Below, one piece after another: positions 20,501-26,156 of a DNA stretch of 64,000 nucleotides. The notes under the pieces are model-generated. The model did not search any database. It was not told the DNA's origin and was given only the letters and a program-made list of their open reading frames with translations. How positions within the stretch are numbered: the stretch's first letter is position 1; the number at the start of each line of letters is the position of its first letter. The stretch lies in NCBI RefSeq assembly GCF_900583165.1, contig NZ_UTKY01000070.1, positions 1 through 64,000 on the forward strand, read 5' to 3'. The position numbers and the translations under genes were made by a program. Origin of the DNA: Pseudomonas viridiflava. GTDB taxonomy: Bacteria; Pseudomonadota; Gammaproteobacteria; Pseudomonadales; Pseudomonadaceae.

Positions 20501-21084
20501 CCGGTCGCGGCTCCAAGACCACCGTGGTGTATACACCGCCCAAGCGTGTCTACGACAACTGGGGCAATGTGAGCCTGTCGCCGTCGGTGCCGAGTACCGG
20601 TGCGGGTATCGCTACGTTGAATCCGATCCCGGAAGTGCCGGCGGGGGACATCGACCTGATTGCGCCGTTGGGCACCATTGATGCGGGCGAGGCGGGGATT
20701 CGGGTCTCGGGCAACGTCAACATCGCCGCACTGCACGTGGTGAACGCGGCGAATATCCAGACCCAGGGCAAGTCGTCCGGGGTACCAGTAACGGCAGCGG
20801 TGAATACCGGTGCGATGAGCTCGGCCAGTGCCGCAGGGGCGGCAGCATCCCAGGCAGCGGAAGACGCAGCGCGCAACCAGCAAGCGGCGGCCAAGCAAGG
20901 TCGGCCTTCGATCGTGACCGTGGAGGTGTTGAGCTTCGGCACCGAGCCGGTGCCCCGTGAGCCCGAGCAGAAAAGCTCTAGCTACAACCCCAACAGCCCG
21001 GTGCAAGTGCTTGGCGCTGGCCCGCTGAGTGAACAGGCGCGGGCGCGCTTGACGGATGAGGAGCGCAAGCAGATCAGTTTGTAG
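8521..21084 (+). CDS. pdtA: Giant two-partner secretion exoprotein (TpsA, PdtA-like, filamentous haemagglutinin type)
   Basis: The 4187-residue protein is predicted to be exported by PdtB. Ribosome site AGGAAG lies seven bases before the ATG. A long signal peptide ends at about residue 36 (GNAQA|APA). The TPS secretion domain covers about residues 100-330, with NWETFNVGRNTTVDF near 164 and NRNGVVFSG at 213-221. The rest is Gly/Asn/Ser-rich beta-helix sequence with many GGSI, GG.L.L and VDVSG-type turns, ending in a region like the DUF3739 C-terminal domain of such proteins. Unusual parts are C2027/C2032, a run of LPAGT-like turns around residues 2800-2950, and two tandem C-x6-C modules (C3053/C3060 and C3106/C3113). 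Adhesion or biofilm function is inferred from family. Large minus-strand open frames inside it are codon-bias shadows. Confidence 0.93.
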   Translation: MVRCKPTVHRKAPTVLRLKPLAQAITLLMVAGNAQAAPAFSAAWFANKGATQASTAARVNAGQVPGIPSLNQQAQVKQQLARSISTLNTTVAAIAAQQAAQAAGRQTALGQVSTIPDGLGKGGLQVDNSLTQGWTNAKNPTQIKSGGKTTVAIEQTADKAILNWETFNVGRNTTVDFQQQSNWAVLNRVNDPNARPSEIQGQIKGAGTVMIMNRNGVVFSGTSQVNVRNLVAAAANITDDQFTQRGIYVDTNGTQPTFTDAAGKVEVQRGAVIQTRAPATSTDSGGYALLLGSEVVNAGTIITAKGQTTLAAGDSFYIRKGVGTAGNERSTTRGNEVATSLKAGSTAGKVTNSGLIMASTGDITLTGHQVQQNGVALASTSVDTRGTLHLLNAASDTTGSVTLGEGSTTAILLDASGSTALNSQQGAGLTKYDGLAANLITGQFNNLSAVADRTDQSRIEIVSGGTVDFQKGSITLATGGQVAVSAGQRSLVRDGAMIDVSGAVGVKVAMEANNIKINVQGNEQRDAAVNRDSGKLINNDVWVDLRELVFVPAGTNGYATDRWYTAGGLLEVGGYLGTQGHSVGEWMAQGGTVTFTGKDVVTQKGAQINLSGGTVDVQDGYIQQTWLKGPNGRLYELSRAPGDILYAGLYKGFEDISARWGQTEYYYNPLIAPQRRKEAGYTVGRDAGKLVVSTSSAVLEGQVISDVFQGERQTQAPNINLDGYQQSQKAMAQRAQLIIGQYTPIYNKTTGTLRYALGASTDQVLIDANTQKIAEGLDLTTALPADRQGTVVLDSDQLNGFQLGAIKVGAKQQITVNGALQAADGGDITLFGPQVSVNANLTAHGGSLNAGNILKQVNLNANNVVGDVVLAGSGRVDVAAGVKLDTTGRWNNLALNPVGGAGVAYVNGGTVSLRSTGNVQLAAGSVVDASSGATLGVDGKLSGGKGGSVTLGALGALGLDGEIRGYGVNGGGTLALQAHRVQIGDSADAPAADTLKLAGDFFNKGFSAYDITGNEGLLVTDGTQVDVTVPGYRLGAQALTLPTGSEAATALERWDRPLYLEDFAKGVVTQRQGASLSLTAGTVESTAAQLATTALTVGQGAVINVDPGQAINLRSVGQLTLDGTLNAWGGTVSLSGLTSAASEAVNAIGHGRSIWLGEQAVIDVAARAATAVDSQGRSFGVVRNGGSINIGGTFDLNTGIAKASDLFVVVRDGARLDASGTQAVLNIPGQGAVRVASNGGSITLASNNGLYLDGSLVAKAGGAGAAGGSLNVALESPYYQRAGLTDRVLNLRELMLGQVHQPTALAGNATDAAGSLDYGHGRLGVDQIRAGGFDNLALLSNGVLSFDGDVNLNMGQSLRLYSRGYGLSESAAADSRINLRAPHLLLAGILAPEESGKELYVRPVPVLPAPSQRVTEAQFNADGDLVEVRGNVIFGNSSRLRQANDSLTNLERRGFDQVNLTSQGDLRFLAGTSENDVLSGVSTQLLTQGDMSLRAAQLYPATEVGARVIAGYLGADSNISLGLLFDPSRSLTIGRVGTTDAPVPYSVFGRLQLGAANVIQGGVVRAPLGLIDIGSMGSQRVQLMPGSVTSVSGKGLVLPYGGTVDGQVYTYNGKQVVFIGQGGLNANGSELAVGVIVGGKSVAVLPDATLDLSGGGELLGAGFVSGRGGSTDARLNPLVQFGANGGFVLPGLSTNPVYAIVPGVQPVAAPAGGEGGASAPVIGQQITLGAGVPGLPAGTYTLMPSTYALLPGAFRVEINGLAGVGGGATQLMRNGSWSTAGHLSIANTGIRDSLASQLILTSADTLRRYSQYNETSYAQFARADAAKLGVPRAMLEIDAKTLKLAMRSGGGADAFTFEGMGRFDAAAGGYGGTVAVLDMGRGGIEVVAADRAATQGFGGITLKADSLNALGASRLMVGGMTAVTYGQSGNYITLATGLNQASSTVILREGASLAAPEVFLVSTTGEIVMEQGASINTIGQGNASYDARDGFIYKVTNMLAVSNGLLNVVAGPSIGGEISKGISIGTCNAAPCSGQTNLYSEGSIVALTDASFSLGEQVRYGTRHLNLGVSAINLGSAEALAAAVAANQVPAGLTLTQALLDRLLRGDTQFGAPALETLQLSARDSFNFYGTTSLDTYDPLTGKSRLSNLMISTPALYGAGGAGDVASIHTANLIWQGATHPAGAVVNGGAGTGSGRLDLNAERIEFGYGAFAQPSATQSFDRLALGFANVNLNASERITANHKGSLSVYQQQGAYDPVKGFTYSGGNLNILTPLMTGEAGSVNRMTAGGAIDVAASAGPRGTADGQGAELSLNGDSIRVASAVVLPSGKVSLSARGDVLLTDAALIDVAGRAIAFNDVTKYGWGGDVLLDSRNGNIRQAAGSTIDLSARYNQAGKLRAVAVDAAGGIVDLQGKILAGSSGYYDAGGTLMPYQAGGVEIQAQRLGGSGTLDQQFAGLNQRLNAGQVFGSRSFQLKQGDLTIGNGLKAGTLSVSVDNGSLRVTGLVDASGERVGSITLAGKQGLTLDGSAVLDAHGSKLRVDSYGKIIDSPNRAMVVLGSGDGRLILADGARIDLRHGTGGAAGNDGRNRGTLELNAPRLVNADGSSNDIDIDARGRLAIDGARSITLNGMVTYDDAPVVTDPTASGRPYQQIDQAYLDGKHVLSTAFINGALLNSDLLNNKLAGLNNSTYADAFHLRPGVQIVSNTADGDLVVQGDLDLSGYRYASLNPHSQKTSVYGSGESGSLTLRAGGDLNIYGSINDGFSPPPETVDDKGWVLLPGKDFSGGDIVVPGNGVTLADGTAFPAGSTLNYDLPIKGLTVAAGTRLPVTAVLDQVLTLPAGTVLAAAVRDAAGNVLYAAGTLLGQATTLQAGTQLDAGSLLTEGTTLRSMVWPKGVPLPDVHLGALMTSVVLLDGSRALPRGALIPAGTNIKLPDGVDSIALRPEVAGRQGTLWAIAPMLAEGSQSWSLRLVAGADTEAADSRILQAHPHSGDLRLADSHYGMFAKDVPLKGDQTWTAYAVQDLALNGITVVEGELIDQAIVDMVGIDTIENFCSAYGSYCVVKVNQLWTESAAQELSDMGFPVAKGDVIQQSLLDQLGAGSIADFCANSPTYCYVPSSKQAAPSSTRFSVIRTGTGDLELLSAGNLSMDSLYGVYTAGTSSVATQAGDPYNQPRNVGSTNTVLADPASEFEKFVNGSADSLYRAWYPDAGGNLTLSVGGNLTGNITSLSESTLGRPDTKDRGYDSTAVGNWLWRQGSADVATGGQAQPTAWWVNFGTYVGTNSADQMLGFTGFGTLGGGDLDVNVRGSAGMLDSLANSALDPMLNQRTQGLVLAVGSTGRVANDGSLTLTGGGDLRLRIGGTLNPVANTALDSRNGVLVDLRGNVQVRSGAVGGVNLTYGSIAREHSPGETRAFDPLQATRGTPTGGITLVPGDATYSLATAGDLVVQDVLDPGRVNVWNKSAFSRGAQQGSGDSWFTLWTGHTAIDLFSAGGNLTPNVSGTASDLAIVYPSILRATAAGGNLYYGRAIRTAAIDDAYIANLLLAPGADSELQFLARDSIYAGGMFVTPSAANPTFMATPWQPAFVGSFGSLIVAGGNNLSANTGLQTEGTGGHSNPRPLFTFGSATASAAAYVPHSPARFYALTGDLVGVSSGRVMTFSTTPTQPNSGQVWYEGNGAVWMMAGRDIVSSGSLFNNSQGQLKELQTGNLFIHNNPNDISIVSAGRDILYSNFQVAGPGLLEVTAGRNILMSGRDVASGGEVSVTSLGAVVAGDNRPGASIVMQAGVGPNGPDYLRFVEAYLNPVNLAQPGESIQGTKVAKTYENELVSWLAERFDFTGDSEQALVYYKALPAEQQRVFARDVYFAELKAGGREYNTEGNVRQGSYLRGRAAIAALFPDKDVAGNPITYQGDITMFGSSGVHTNFGGAIQMLTPGGSQTFGIEGEAPPSTAGVITQGAGDIQLYSMGSILLGQSRIMTTFGGSIMGWTAEGDINAGRGSKTTVVYTPPKRVYDNWGNVSLSPSVPSTGAGIATLNPIPEVPAGDIDLIAPLGTIDAGEAGIRVSGNVNIAALHVVNAANIQTQGKSSGVPVTAAVNTGAMSSASAAGAAASQAAEDAARNQQAAAKQGRPSIVTVEVLSFGTEPVPREPEQKSSSYNPNSPVQVLGAGPLSEQARARLTDEERKQISL

Positions 21085-21115
21085 CTTTTTTGAAGAACCT
21101 CTCGATGTAGTTTTG

Positions 21116-21142
21116 GGGCGATCACTGATCGCCCTTTTTTTT
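21116..21142 (+). terminator. Intrinsic terminator of pdtA
   Basis: An eight-base stem (GGGCGATC / GATCGCCC) with loop ACT is followed by eight T, 31 bases after the pdtA stop. It implies that phdA and pdtB need their own promoter. Confidence 0.92.
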
Positions 21143-21203
21143 GGACATTGACTCATGTGTCCAGATACAACTCATTCATTGGCTGATCCACTGCTATCGG
21201 GGG

Positions 21204-21345
21204 CAAGCCGGAGTGAGGGCACACCGAGCCTAGGCGAGGTGCCGAGTGGTGGGGCAAGAGCGTTTTGCTTACTTTTGCGCTTCTCAAAAGTGAGCCGCCG
21301 TAAGGGCGGAACCAATAGCAGCCGTTACCTAAATAACGGATATGC
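21204..21345. repeat. Half copy of the hxc palindromic element
   Basis: From the GGAGTGAGGGCACACCGAG area through CCTAGGCGAGGTGCCGAG, CCGCCGTAAGGGCGGAACC and CGTTACCTAAATAACGGAT, this matches the right arm of the element at 3925-4045 at most positions. Only one arm is present, so it is a solo half-element. With the pdtA terminator and the REP units it fills most of the 574-base gap between pdtA and phdA. Confidence 0.85.
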
Positions 21346-21370
21346 ACTCTGACCAAAGACTTCTAGTGCC

Positions 21371-21480
21371 TGACACATAGCCATCGCAGGCAAGCCAGCT
21401 CCCACATTAGAGCGGTGTACATCCGGTAAGGCCTGGTCGCCTGACACATCGCCATCGGGAGCAAGCCCCCTCCCACATTT
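21371..21480. repeat. Pair of REP units upstream of phdA
   Basis: Two REP-type units in the same orientation, ATCGCAGGCAAGCCAGCTCC near 21383 and ATCGGGAGCAAGCCCCCTCC near 21452, each followed by CACAT. They are separated by a short spacer and flanked by GACACAT repeats. Confidence 0.8.
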
Positions 21481-21538
21481 CTTGACCCAGTACAGCCCTC
21501 TAGGATCTGCTTGGAAATTGCCCCCCAGCCAATCCCAA

Positions 21539-21562
21539 ATGAAGCTTTCATGACAAAAGTTC
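21539..21562. promoter_or_regulatory. Second copy of the pdtA-type motif, upstream of phdA
   Basis: CATGACAAAAGTTC at 21549-21562 is identical to the copy before pdtA. The minus-strand reading of 21539-21556 is TTGTCAT, four bases, GCTTCAT, again Pho-box-like. It lies about 97 bases before phdA, a spacing close to the pdtA copy, and probably marks the promoter of the phdA-pdtB-exbBD operon. Confidence 0.5.
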
Positions 21563-21658
21563 GGTAGCTCCCACCCAAGTCCGTCTTGCCTATGTAACGC
21601 GCTGGATACGATCAAAAGTCGTCGCCAAAGCCGTCAGCAGGACGCCAGGAGTGGGGCA

Positions 21659-22261
21659 ATGGGAACTATGGAACGTTACTCGAAAGTCGGCATGCAGGAG
21701 CTCGATCAGCGCCTGTCGAAGATCGTCGAGGCCGCGCGCAAGAAGCCGGTTTCGGTGTATCGCTACGGCGCGCCGTGGGTGTGGATCGTCTCCCAGGAAG
21801 ACTGGCAAGGCGCTTTGAAGGAAGTCTCCAGCTACATCCCGGCGGGCCATTCGCTGGTGTTGCTGCGCCCACAGATCGACGAGGTGCTCGACCAGCATCG
21901 CGACTGGGTGCTGGGCGAGCCCGGCATGTTGATTGCGCCGCACACCCTGGTGCACATCCTGCTGTTGCAACTGTTGTATTCGGTACCCAGCGAACAGCAG
22001 CTGCATGAACAGCTCAACTACAACCTGCTGTTCCGCTGGTTCGTCGGCCTGGACCTGAACCAAAAGGTCTGGAGCATTCACGTGCTGACCCGCGATATCG
22101 CCACGCTGCTAAACAACCCGCGTGCGGTGCAACTCATCCAGAAAATCATCGGTGAAGTGTTTTGTGGCGCCTTGCTGCACATGCCGGAGTTCTCGCTGAA
22201 CTTCGCCTTGCTGCACACCTGGCTGGCGCGGCACAGCCATCTTTCGACCACCGGCAATTGA
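21659..22261 (+). CDS. phdA: PhdA-like protein: Phd/YefM antitoxin-type N-terminus fused to a DUF772 transposase-type domain
   Basis: AGGAG seven bases upstream supports this start. Residues 1-60 resemble a Phd/YefM antitoxin (VGMQELDQRLSKIVEAARKK, then the beta strand VSVYRYGAPWVWIVSQEDW). Residues 95-160 match DUF772, the N-terminal domain of IS5-type transposases (LLLQLLYSVPSEQQLHEQL, NYNLLFRWFVGLDL). No DDE catalytic domain follows, so it is not a transposase. The position between the TpsA and TpsB genes is the same as PA0691 (PhdA, implicated in biofilm control) in P. aeruginosa. A DNA-binding regulator is plausible but not proven. Confidence 0.8.
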   Translation: MGTMERYSKVGMQELDQRLSKIVEAARKKPVSVYRYGAPWVWIVSQEDWQGALKEVSSYIPAGHSLVLLRPQIDEVLDQHRDWVLGEPGMLIAPHTLVHILLLQLLYSVPSEQQLHEQLNYNLLFRWFVGLDLNQKVWSIHVLTRDIATLLNNPRAVQLIQKIIGEVFCGALLHMPEFSLNFALLHTWLARHSHLSTTGN

Positions 22262-22320
22262 GCAGGCCAGACGTCGTGCACGCGGCGATGGCGCAAAAAC
22301 TTAGAGAATCAGGGGGCGGT

Positions 22321-23892
22321 GTGGAGCATCTGTTCAAGTCAACGCTGGCGCTGTGCTGCCTGACGTTTTGGGCCGTGGCCCAGGCGGAGGAGGGCGCGGC
22401 ACGCCGGGTGGACGTCAATGAGTATTTCGTGCGCGGCAATACCGTGCTGGATGCGGCGGCGATCGAGGAGGCGGTGTACCCGTTTCTCGGCCCGCAAAAA
22501 ACCTTGGGCGATATCGAAGGCGCCCGTGACGCGCTGCAGAAAATCTACCAGGCGCGCGGCTACCAGTCGGTGTTTGTCGAGCTGCCGGAGCAGAAGGTCG
22601 ATGACGGCATCGTCTACCTGCAAGTCAGCGAAACCAAGGTCGGACGCGTGCGTGTGGTGGGCGCCAAGCATTACTCGCCGGTGGAAATCCGCGAGGAAGT
22701 ACCCGGGCTCAAGGAAGGCGCGGTGCCGGATTTTGCCAGCGTGCAAACCCAGCTCGCCGGGCTTAATCGGGGTGTGGGTCGTCAGGTCACGCCCTTGGTG
22801 CGCGAAGGCCAGCGCCCCGGCACCATGGACGTGGACCTGCAGGTAGAAGACCAGAACCCCTGGAGCGCCAGCATCGGCCTGAACAACGACTACAGTGCCG
22901 ACACCGAAAAGCTGCGCACGGTTGCCACCCTGGGTTACGACAACCTCTGGCAACTGGGCCACAGTATTTCCCTGACCTACTTCACCGCACCCCAGGACAG
23001 CAACAACGCCAAGGTCTGGTCTGGCTCCTACAGCGCCCCGCTGGATGAGCGCTGGACCTTGCAGTTCTCCGGTTACCAGTCCGACAGCAACATCGCCACC
23101 CTGGGCGGCAGCAACGTATTGGGCAAGGGTCACTCCTACGGCGTGTCGGCGATCTATAGCCTGCCGGCCGCAGGCAATTGGGCCAACTCGTTCTCGTTCG
23201 GCATTGACTTCAAAGACTTCGACGAGGAGATGAAATTCGGTTCCAGCAGCGACCAGGTGCCCCTCAAGTACGCCCCGTTCACCCTCGGCTATAACGGCTA
23301 CCGCTACACCGAGCAATCCCAGCTGGGCCTGGGCTTGAACCTGGTGGTAGGCACTCGCGCGTTCTTTGGCTACGGCAGCGATGCCGAAGAGTTCGACTAC
23401 AAGCGCTACAAGGCCAGCGCCAGTTTCGCCGTGCTTAAGGGCGGCCTGAATTACACCTACACCTTCGGCAACGATTGGCAGTCGGCGACCAAGAGCGCGT
23501 TCCAGTTGGCCTCGGGGCCGCTGGTCTCCAACGAGCAATATTCCGCCGGTGGCGCGACCTCGGTACGCGGCTATCTGGCGGCGGAACGCACCGGCGATGA
23601 GGGTTATCTGCTCTCCCAGGAATTGCGCACGCCCTCGGTGGCCAAGTACCTGGGCAGCTACGTGAAGGAGTGGCGTTTTTATGCGTTCGCTGAAGGCGCG
23701 CGTATGCGCCTGCACGACCCACTGCCCGAGCAAGAAGACGAATACAGCCTGGCCAGTGTTGGCCTGGGCACCCGCGCCAGTTTGAGCAAATGGTTGTCCG
23801 GCAGCCTGGACTGGGGCTACCCGCTGCTCGATGGACCGAACACCCAGAAACAGGACTCGCGACTGCACTTCAGTGTGCAGGCGACTTTCTGA
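22321..23892 (+). CDS. pdtB: Two-partner secretion outer-membrane transporter (TpsB, PdtB-like)
   Basis: A GTG start at 22321 is preferred, with AGGGGG just upstream and an immediate signal peptide (to AVAQA, about residue 21). An ATG at 22288 is the alternative. The 523-residue product has POTRA1 (VNEYFVRGNTVLDAAAIEE onward), POTRA2 (GRVRVVGAKHYSPVEIREEV) and a 16-strand-type beta-barrel. The conserved loop-6 motif VRGY is at 415-418, and the protein ends in aromatic F (HFSVQATF), as expected for Bam-inserted barrels. It should recognise the TPS domain of PdtA and pass it across the outer membrane. It starts 59 bases after phdA and is likely in one operon with it. Confidence 0.92.
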   Translation: MEHLFKSTLALCCLTFWAVAQAEEGAARRVDVNEYFVRGNTVLDAAAIEEAVYPFLGPQKTLGDIEGARDALQKIYQARGYQSVFVELPEQKVDDGIVYLQVSETKVGRVRVVGAKHYSPVEIREEVPGLKEGAVPDFASVQTQLAGLNRGVGRQVTPLVREGQRPGTMDVDLQVEDQNPWSASIGLNNDYSADTEKLRTVATLGYDNLWQLGHSISLTYFTAPQDSNNAKVWSGSYSAPLDERWTLQFSGYQSDSNIATLGGSNVLGKGHSYGVSAIYSLPAAGNWANSFSFGIDFKDFDEEMKFGSSSDQVPLKYAPFTLGYNGYRYTEQSQLGLGLNLVVGTRAFFGYGSDAEEFDYKRYKASASFAVLKGGLNYTYTFGNDWQSATKSAFQLASGPLVSNEQYSAGGATSVRGYLAAERTGDEGYLLSQELRTPSVAKYLGSYVKEWRFYAFAEGARMRLHDPLPEQEDEYSLASVGLGTRASLSKWLSGSLDWGYPLLDGPNTQKQDSRLHFSVQATF

Positions 23893-23916
23893 CTTTTTCT
23901 TCCGGAGACTTCACCC

Positions 23917-25716
23917 ATGCAACGCCTATTCCTGAGCCTGTTGATCTGCCTGGGCTTCACGCTCCCGGCCACCGCCCATGCCTGGTGGCAAGACGACTGG
24001 CACTACCGCAAGCAGATCAGCGTAGACACTACCCCCCAAGGCGCCGCGATCAACCAGGCCCTGGGCCGCACTGCATTGCTGGTGCGCCTGCACACCGGCA
24101 ACTTCACCTTTGATGGGGTGAAGGACGACGGCGCCGACCTGCGCTTTGTCAGCGCTGACGACAAAACCGTGTTCAACCACCAGATCGAAAGCTTCGACCC
24201 GTTGATGGGCATGGCGTTGATCTGGGTCGATGTACCCAAGGTTGAAGGCGCCCAGCGCCAGGACCTGTGGATGTACTACGGCAACCAGAAGGCCCCGGCC
24301 ACCAGCAACGGGCAGTTGGCGTTCGACCCCAATTACACCGCGCTGTACCACTTCGAAGGCGCCAACGGCACACCGGCTCGCGATACCACGGCCTACGCCA
24401 ACACCGCGCTCAACGCCACTGGCGCGAGCATCGACGGCGTGATCGGCCGCGCGTTGCAGTTCAGCGGCCAACCATTGCAACTCCCCGCCAGCCCGTCGCT
24501 GCAACACACCGCCGGCGGGGCGTTCACCTTCAGCGCCTGGTTGCGCCTGGACCAGGCCAGTGGCGAGCAAGTGGTATTGGCCCGCCGCGACGGCCCCCAC
24601 AGCCTGCTGTTGGGGCTGAGCGAGGGTACGCCGTTCGTCGAAATCGACGGCCAGCGCGCCGTGTCTAGCCAGCCGTTAAACCCTGGCCAATGGCAGCACC
24701 TGGCGTTCACCGCCGAGGGTGAAAAAACCACCCTGTACGTGAACGGCCGCGAAACCGCCAACCTCGCTGTAGCGATGCCGGCCTTCAATACTCAACTGGC
24801 ACTGGGCGCAGATCTGCCGGAAGCGGGCAGCACGCACCTGCCATTCGCCGGGGCAATGGACGAGGTGCGCCTGTCCAAGGTCGCACGCCCGGCCACGGTG
24901 CTGTTGGCTGACGCGTCTGCACAGGGCGCTGAGTCCAAACTGGTGGCCTATGGCGTGGATGAAGAACAGTCGGGCATGGGCTTCGGCAGCCTGGGCTTTT
25001 TGCTCAACGCCGTGCCGGTCGATGCCTGGGTGATCATCCTGGTGCTGGTGGGGATGATGGTGCAGTCGTGGGTCATCATGCTGCGCAAAAACCGTCAGGT
25101 CACCCGCGTGAGCAGTGCCAACGAGGTGTTCCGCGAGCACTTCGCACAAATCGGTACCCGGCTTGAAATGTATGCCGATGACGCGCAGTTAAATGAGCGT
25201 TTGGCGCATTCCTCGCTGTGGCGCCTGTACCTGGTGGCAGTCAAGGAAATTCGCACTCGTCGCGCTCAAGGCGCCGACACTTCGTCGGTCTCTGCCGCGA
25301 CCATCGAAGCCATTCGCTGCTCCATGGACGGCGTGCGCACCCGCGAAAACCAGGCCCTCAGTTCCAAGCTCTCGACCCTGTCCAACGCCATCGCCGGCGG
25401 CCCCTACATCGGCCTACTCGGTACGGTGCTGGGGATCATGGTGGTGTTCCTCGGCACGGCCATGGCCGGTGACGTCAACATCAACGCCATCGCGCCAGGT
25501 ATGGCCGCCGCCTTGCTGGCTACGGCCATGGGCCTGTTCGTCGCAATCCCCGCGCTGTTTGGTTACAACCGCCTGATCACGCGCAACAAGGAAGTCAGCG
25601 CCGATATGCGCGTGTTCGTCGACGAGTTCATCACCCGCCTGGCGGAGATGCACGGCGAGAGCCAGTCCAGTGAAGCCGCGCACCGCCGCGAGCATCACGC
25701 CGCCGTACCGGCCTGA
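23917..25716 (+). CDS. exbB: ExbB/TolQ-type proton channel with N-terminal DUF2341 and LamG-like lectin domains
   Basis: The 599-residue protein has three parts. A signal peptide (to about residue 22, ATAHA) leads into a DUF2341-type domain (about 70-130, LWMYYGNQKAP). A concanavalin/LamG-like domain (about 143-325, GGAFTFSAWLRLDQA) follows. The C-terminus is a MotA/TolQ/ExbB unit with membrane segments at about 365-390, 490-515 and 525-550 and the motif GLLGTVLGIMVVF. Normal ExbB has about 240 residues, so the periplasmic N-terminal 340 residues are an addition that could bind glycans. It is the first of exbB-exbD-tonB and starts 24 bases after pdtB. Confidence 0.9.
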   Translation: MQRLFLSLLICLGFTLPATAHAWWQDDWHYRKQISVDTTPQGAAINQALGRTALLVRLHTGNFTFDGVKDDGADLRFVSADDKTVFNHQIESFDPLMGMALIWVDVPKVEGAQRQDLWMYYGNQKAPATSNGQLAFDPNYTALYHFEGANGTPARDTTAYANTALNATGASIDGVIGRALQFSGQPLQLPASPSLQHTAGGAFTFSAWLRLDQASGEQVVLARRDGPHSLLLGLSEGTPFVEIDGQRAVSSQPLNPGQWQHLAFTAEGEKTTLYVNGRETANLAVAMPAFNTQLALGADLPEAGSTHLPFAGAMDEVRLSKVARPATVLLADASAQGAESKLVAYGVDEEQSGMGFGSLGFLLNAVPVDAWVIILVLVGMMVQSWVIMLRKNRQVTRVSSANEVFREHFAQIGTRLEMYADDAQLNERLAHSSLWRLYLVAVKEIRTRRAQGADTSSVSAATIEAIRCSMDGVRTRENQALSSKLSTLSNAIAGGPYIGLLGTVLGIMVVFLGTAMAGDVNINAIAPGMAAALLATAMGLFVAIPALFGYNRLITRNKEVSADMRVFVDEFITRLAEMHGESQSSEAAHRREHHAAVPA

Positions 25717-25727
25717 GGAGAATCAGC

Positions 25728-26153
25728 ATGGCTTCTGTAAATGCCTCCCACGACGATGACGATGACGCCGCCGTCGACAGCATCAATATCACGCCCCTGG
25801 TGGACGTGCTGATGGTGGTGCTGGTGATGTTTATCCTCACCGCTACCGCCCAGGTCTCGGGTATCCAGATTCATCTGCCCAAGGCCAGCGCCTCGGTGTC
25901 GCTGTCGGAGGCCAAGACCAAGGCCATTTCCGTCAACGATGGAGGCCAGGTGTTTCTTGACGCCTACCCGGTGACCCTCGGCGAGCTGGAAGAGCGCCTG
26001 CGCATCGAGAAAGCGCTGAACCCGGACTTCCCGGTGATCGTGCGCGGTGATGCGTTGGTGCAGTACCAGAAGGTGATCGAGGTGCTCGACTTGCTGCGAC
26101 GGCTGGAGCTGTCCCAGGTCGGGCTGGTCACCGGCAAACCGAGCCAGGGCTGA
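25728..26153 (+). CDS. exbD: ExbD/TolR biopolymer transport protein
   Basis: The 141-residue protein begins with an acidic stretch (HDDDDDAAVD), then NITPLVDVLMVVLVMFILTA with the proton-carrying Asp26 of the family, then a periplasmic domain. Together with ExbB it should form the proton-driven motor for TonB. The ribosome site GAGGAG overlaps the exbB stop, so the genes are coupled. Length and motif order are normal. Confidence 0.93.
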   Translation: MASVNASHDDDDDAAVDSINITPLVDVLMVVLVMFILTATAQVSGIQIHLPKASASVSLSEAKTKAISVNDGGQVFLDAYPVTLGELEERLRIEKALNPDFPVIVRGDALVQYQKVIEVLDLLRRLELSQVGLVTGKPSQG

Positions 26154-26156
26154 GTC

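Noticed and set aside
8521..21084. Repeated GGC-rich words in pdtA as a CRISPR or tandem array
   Set aside because: They are irregular Gly/Ser turn codons in a beta-helix protein, with no constant repeat length or spacers.
21659..22261. IS5-type insertion sequence at phdA
   Set aside because: Only the DUF772 part is present. There is no DDE domain, no terminal inverted repeats and no target duplication, and the frame is intact with a good ribosome site.
22162..22320. Upstream extension of pdtB into phdA
   Set aside because: The signal peptide begins at about 22321, and the extension runs in another frame across phdA.
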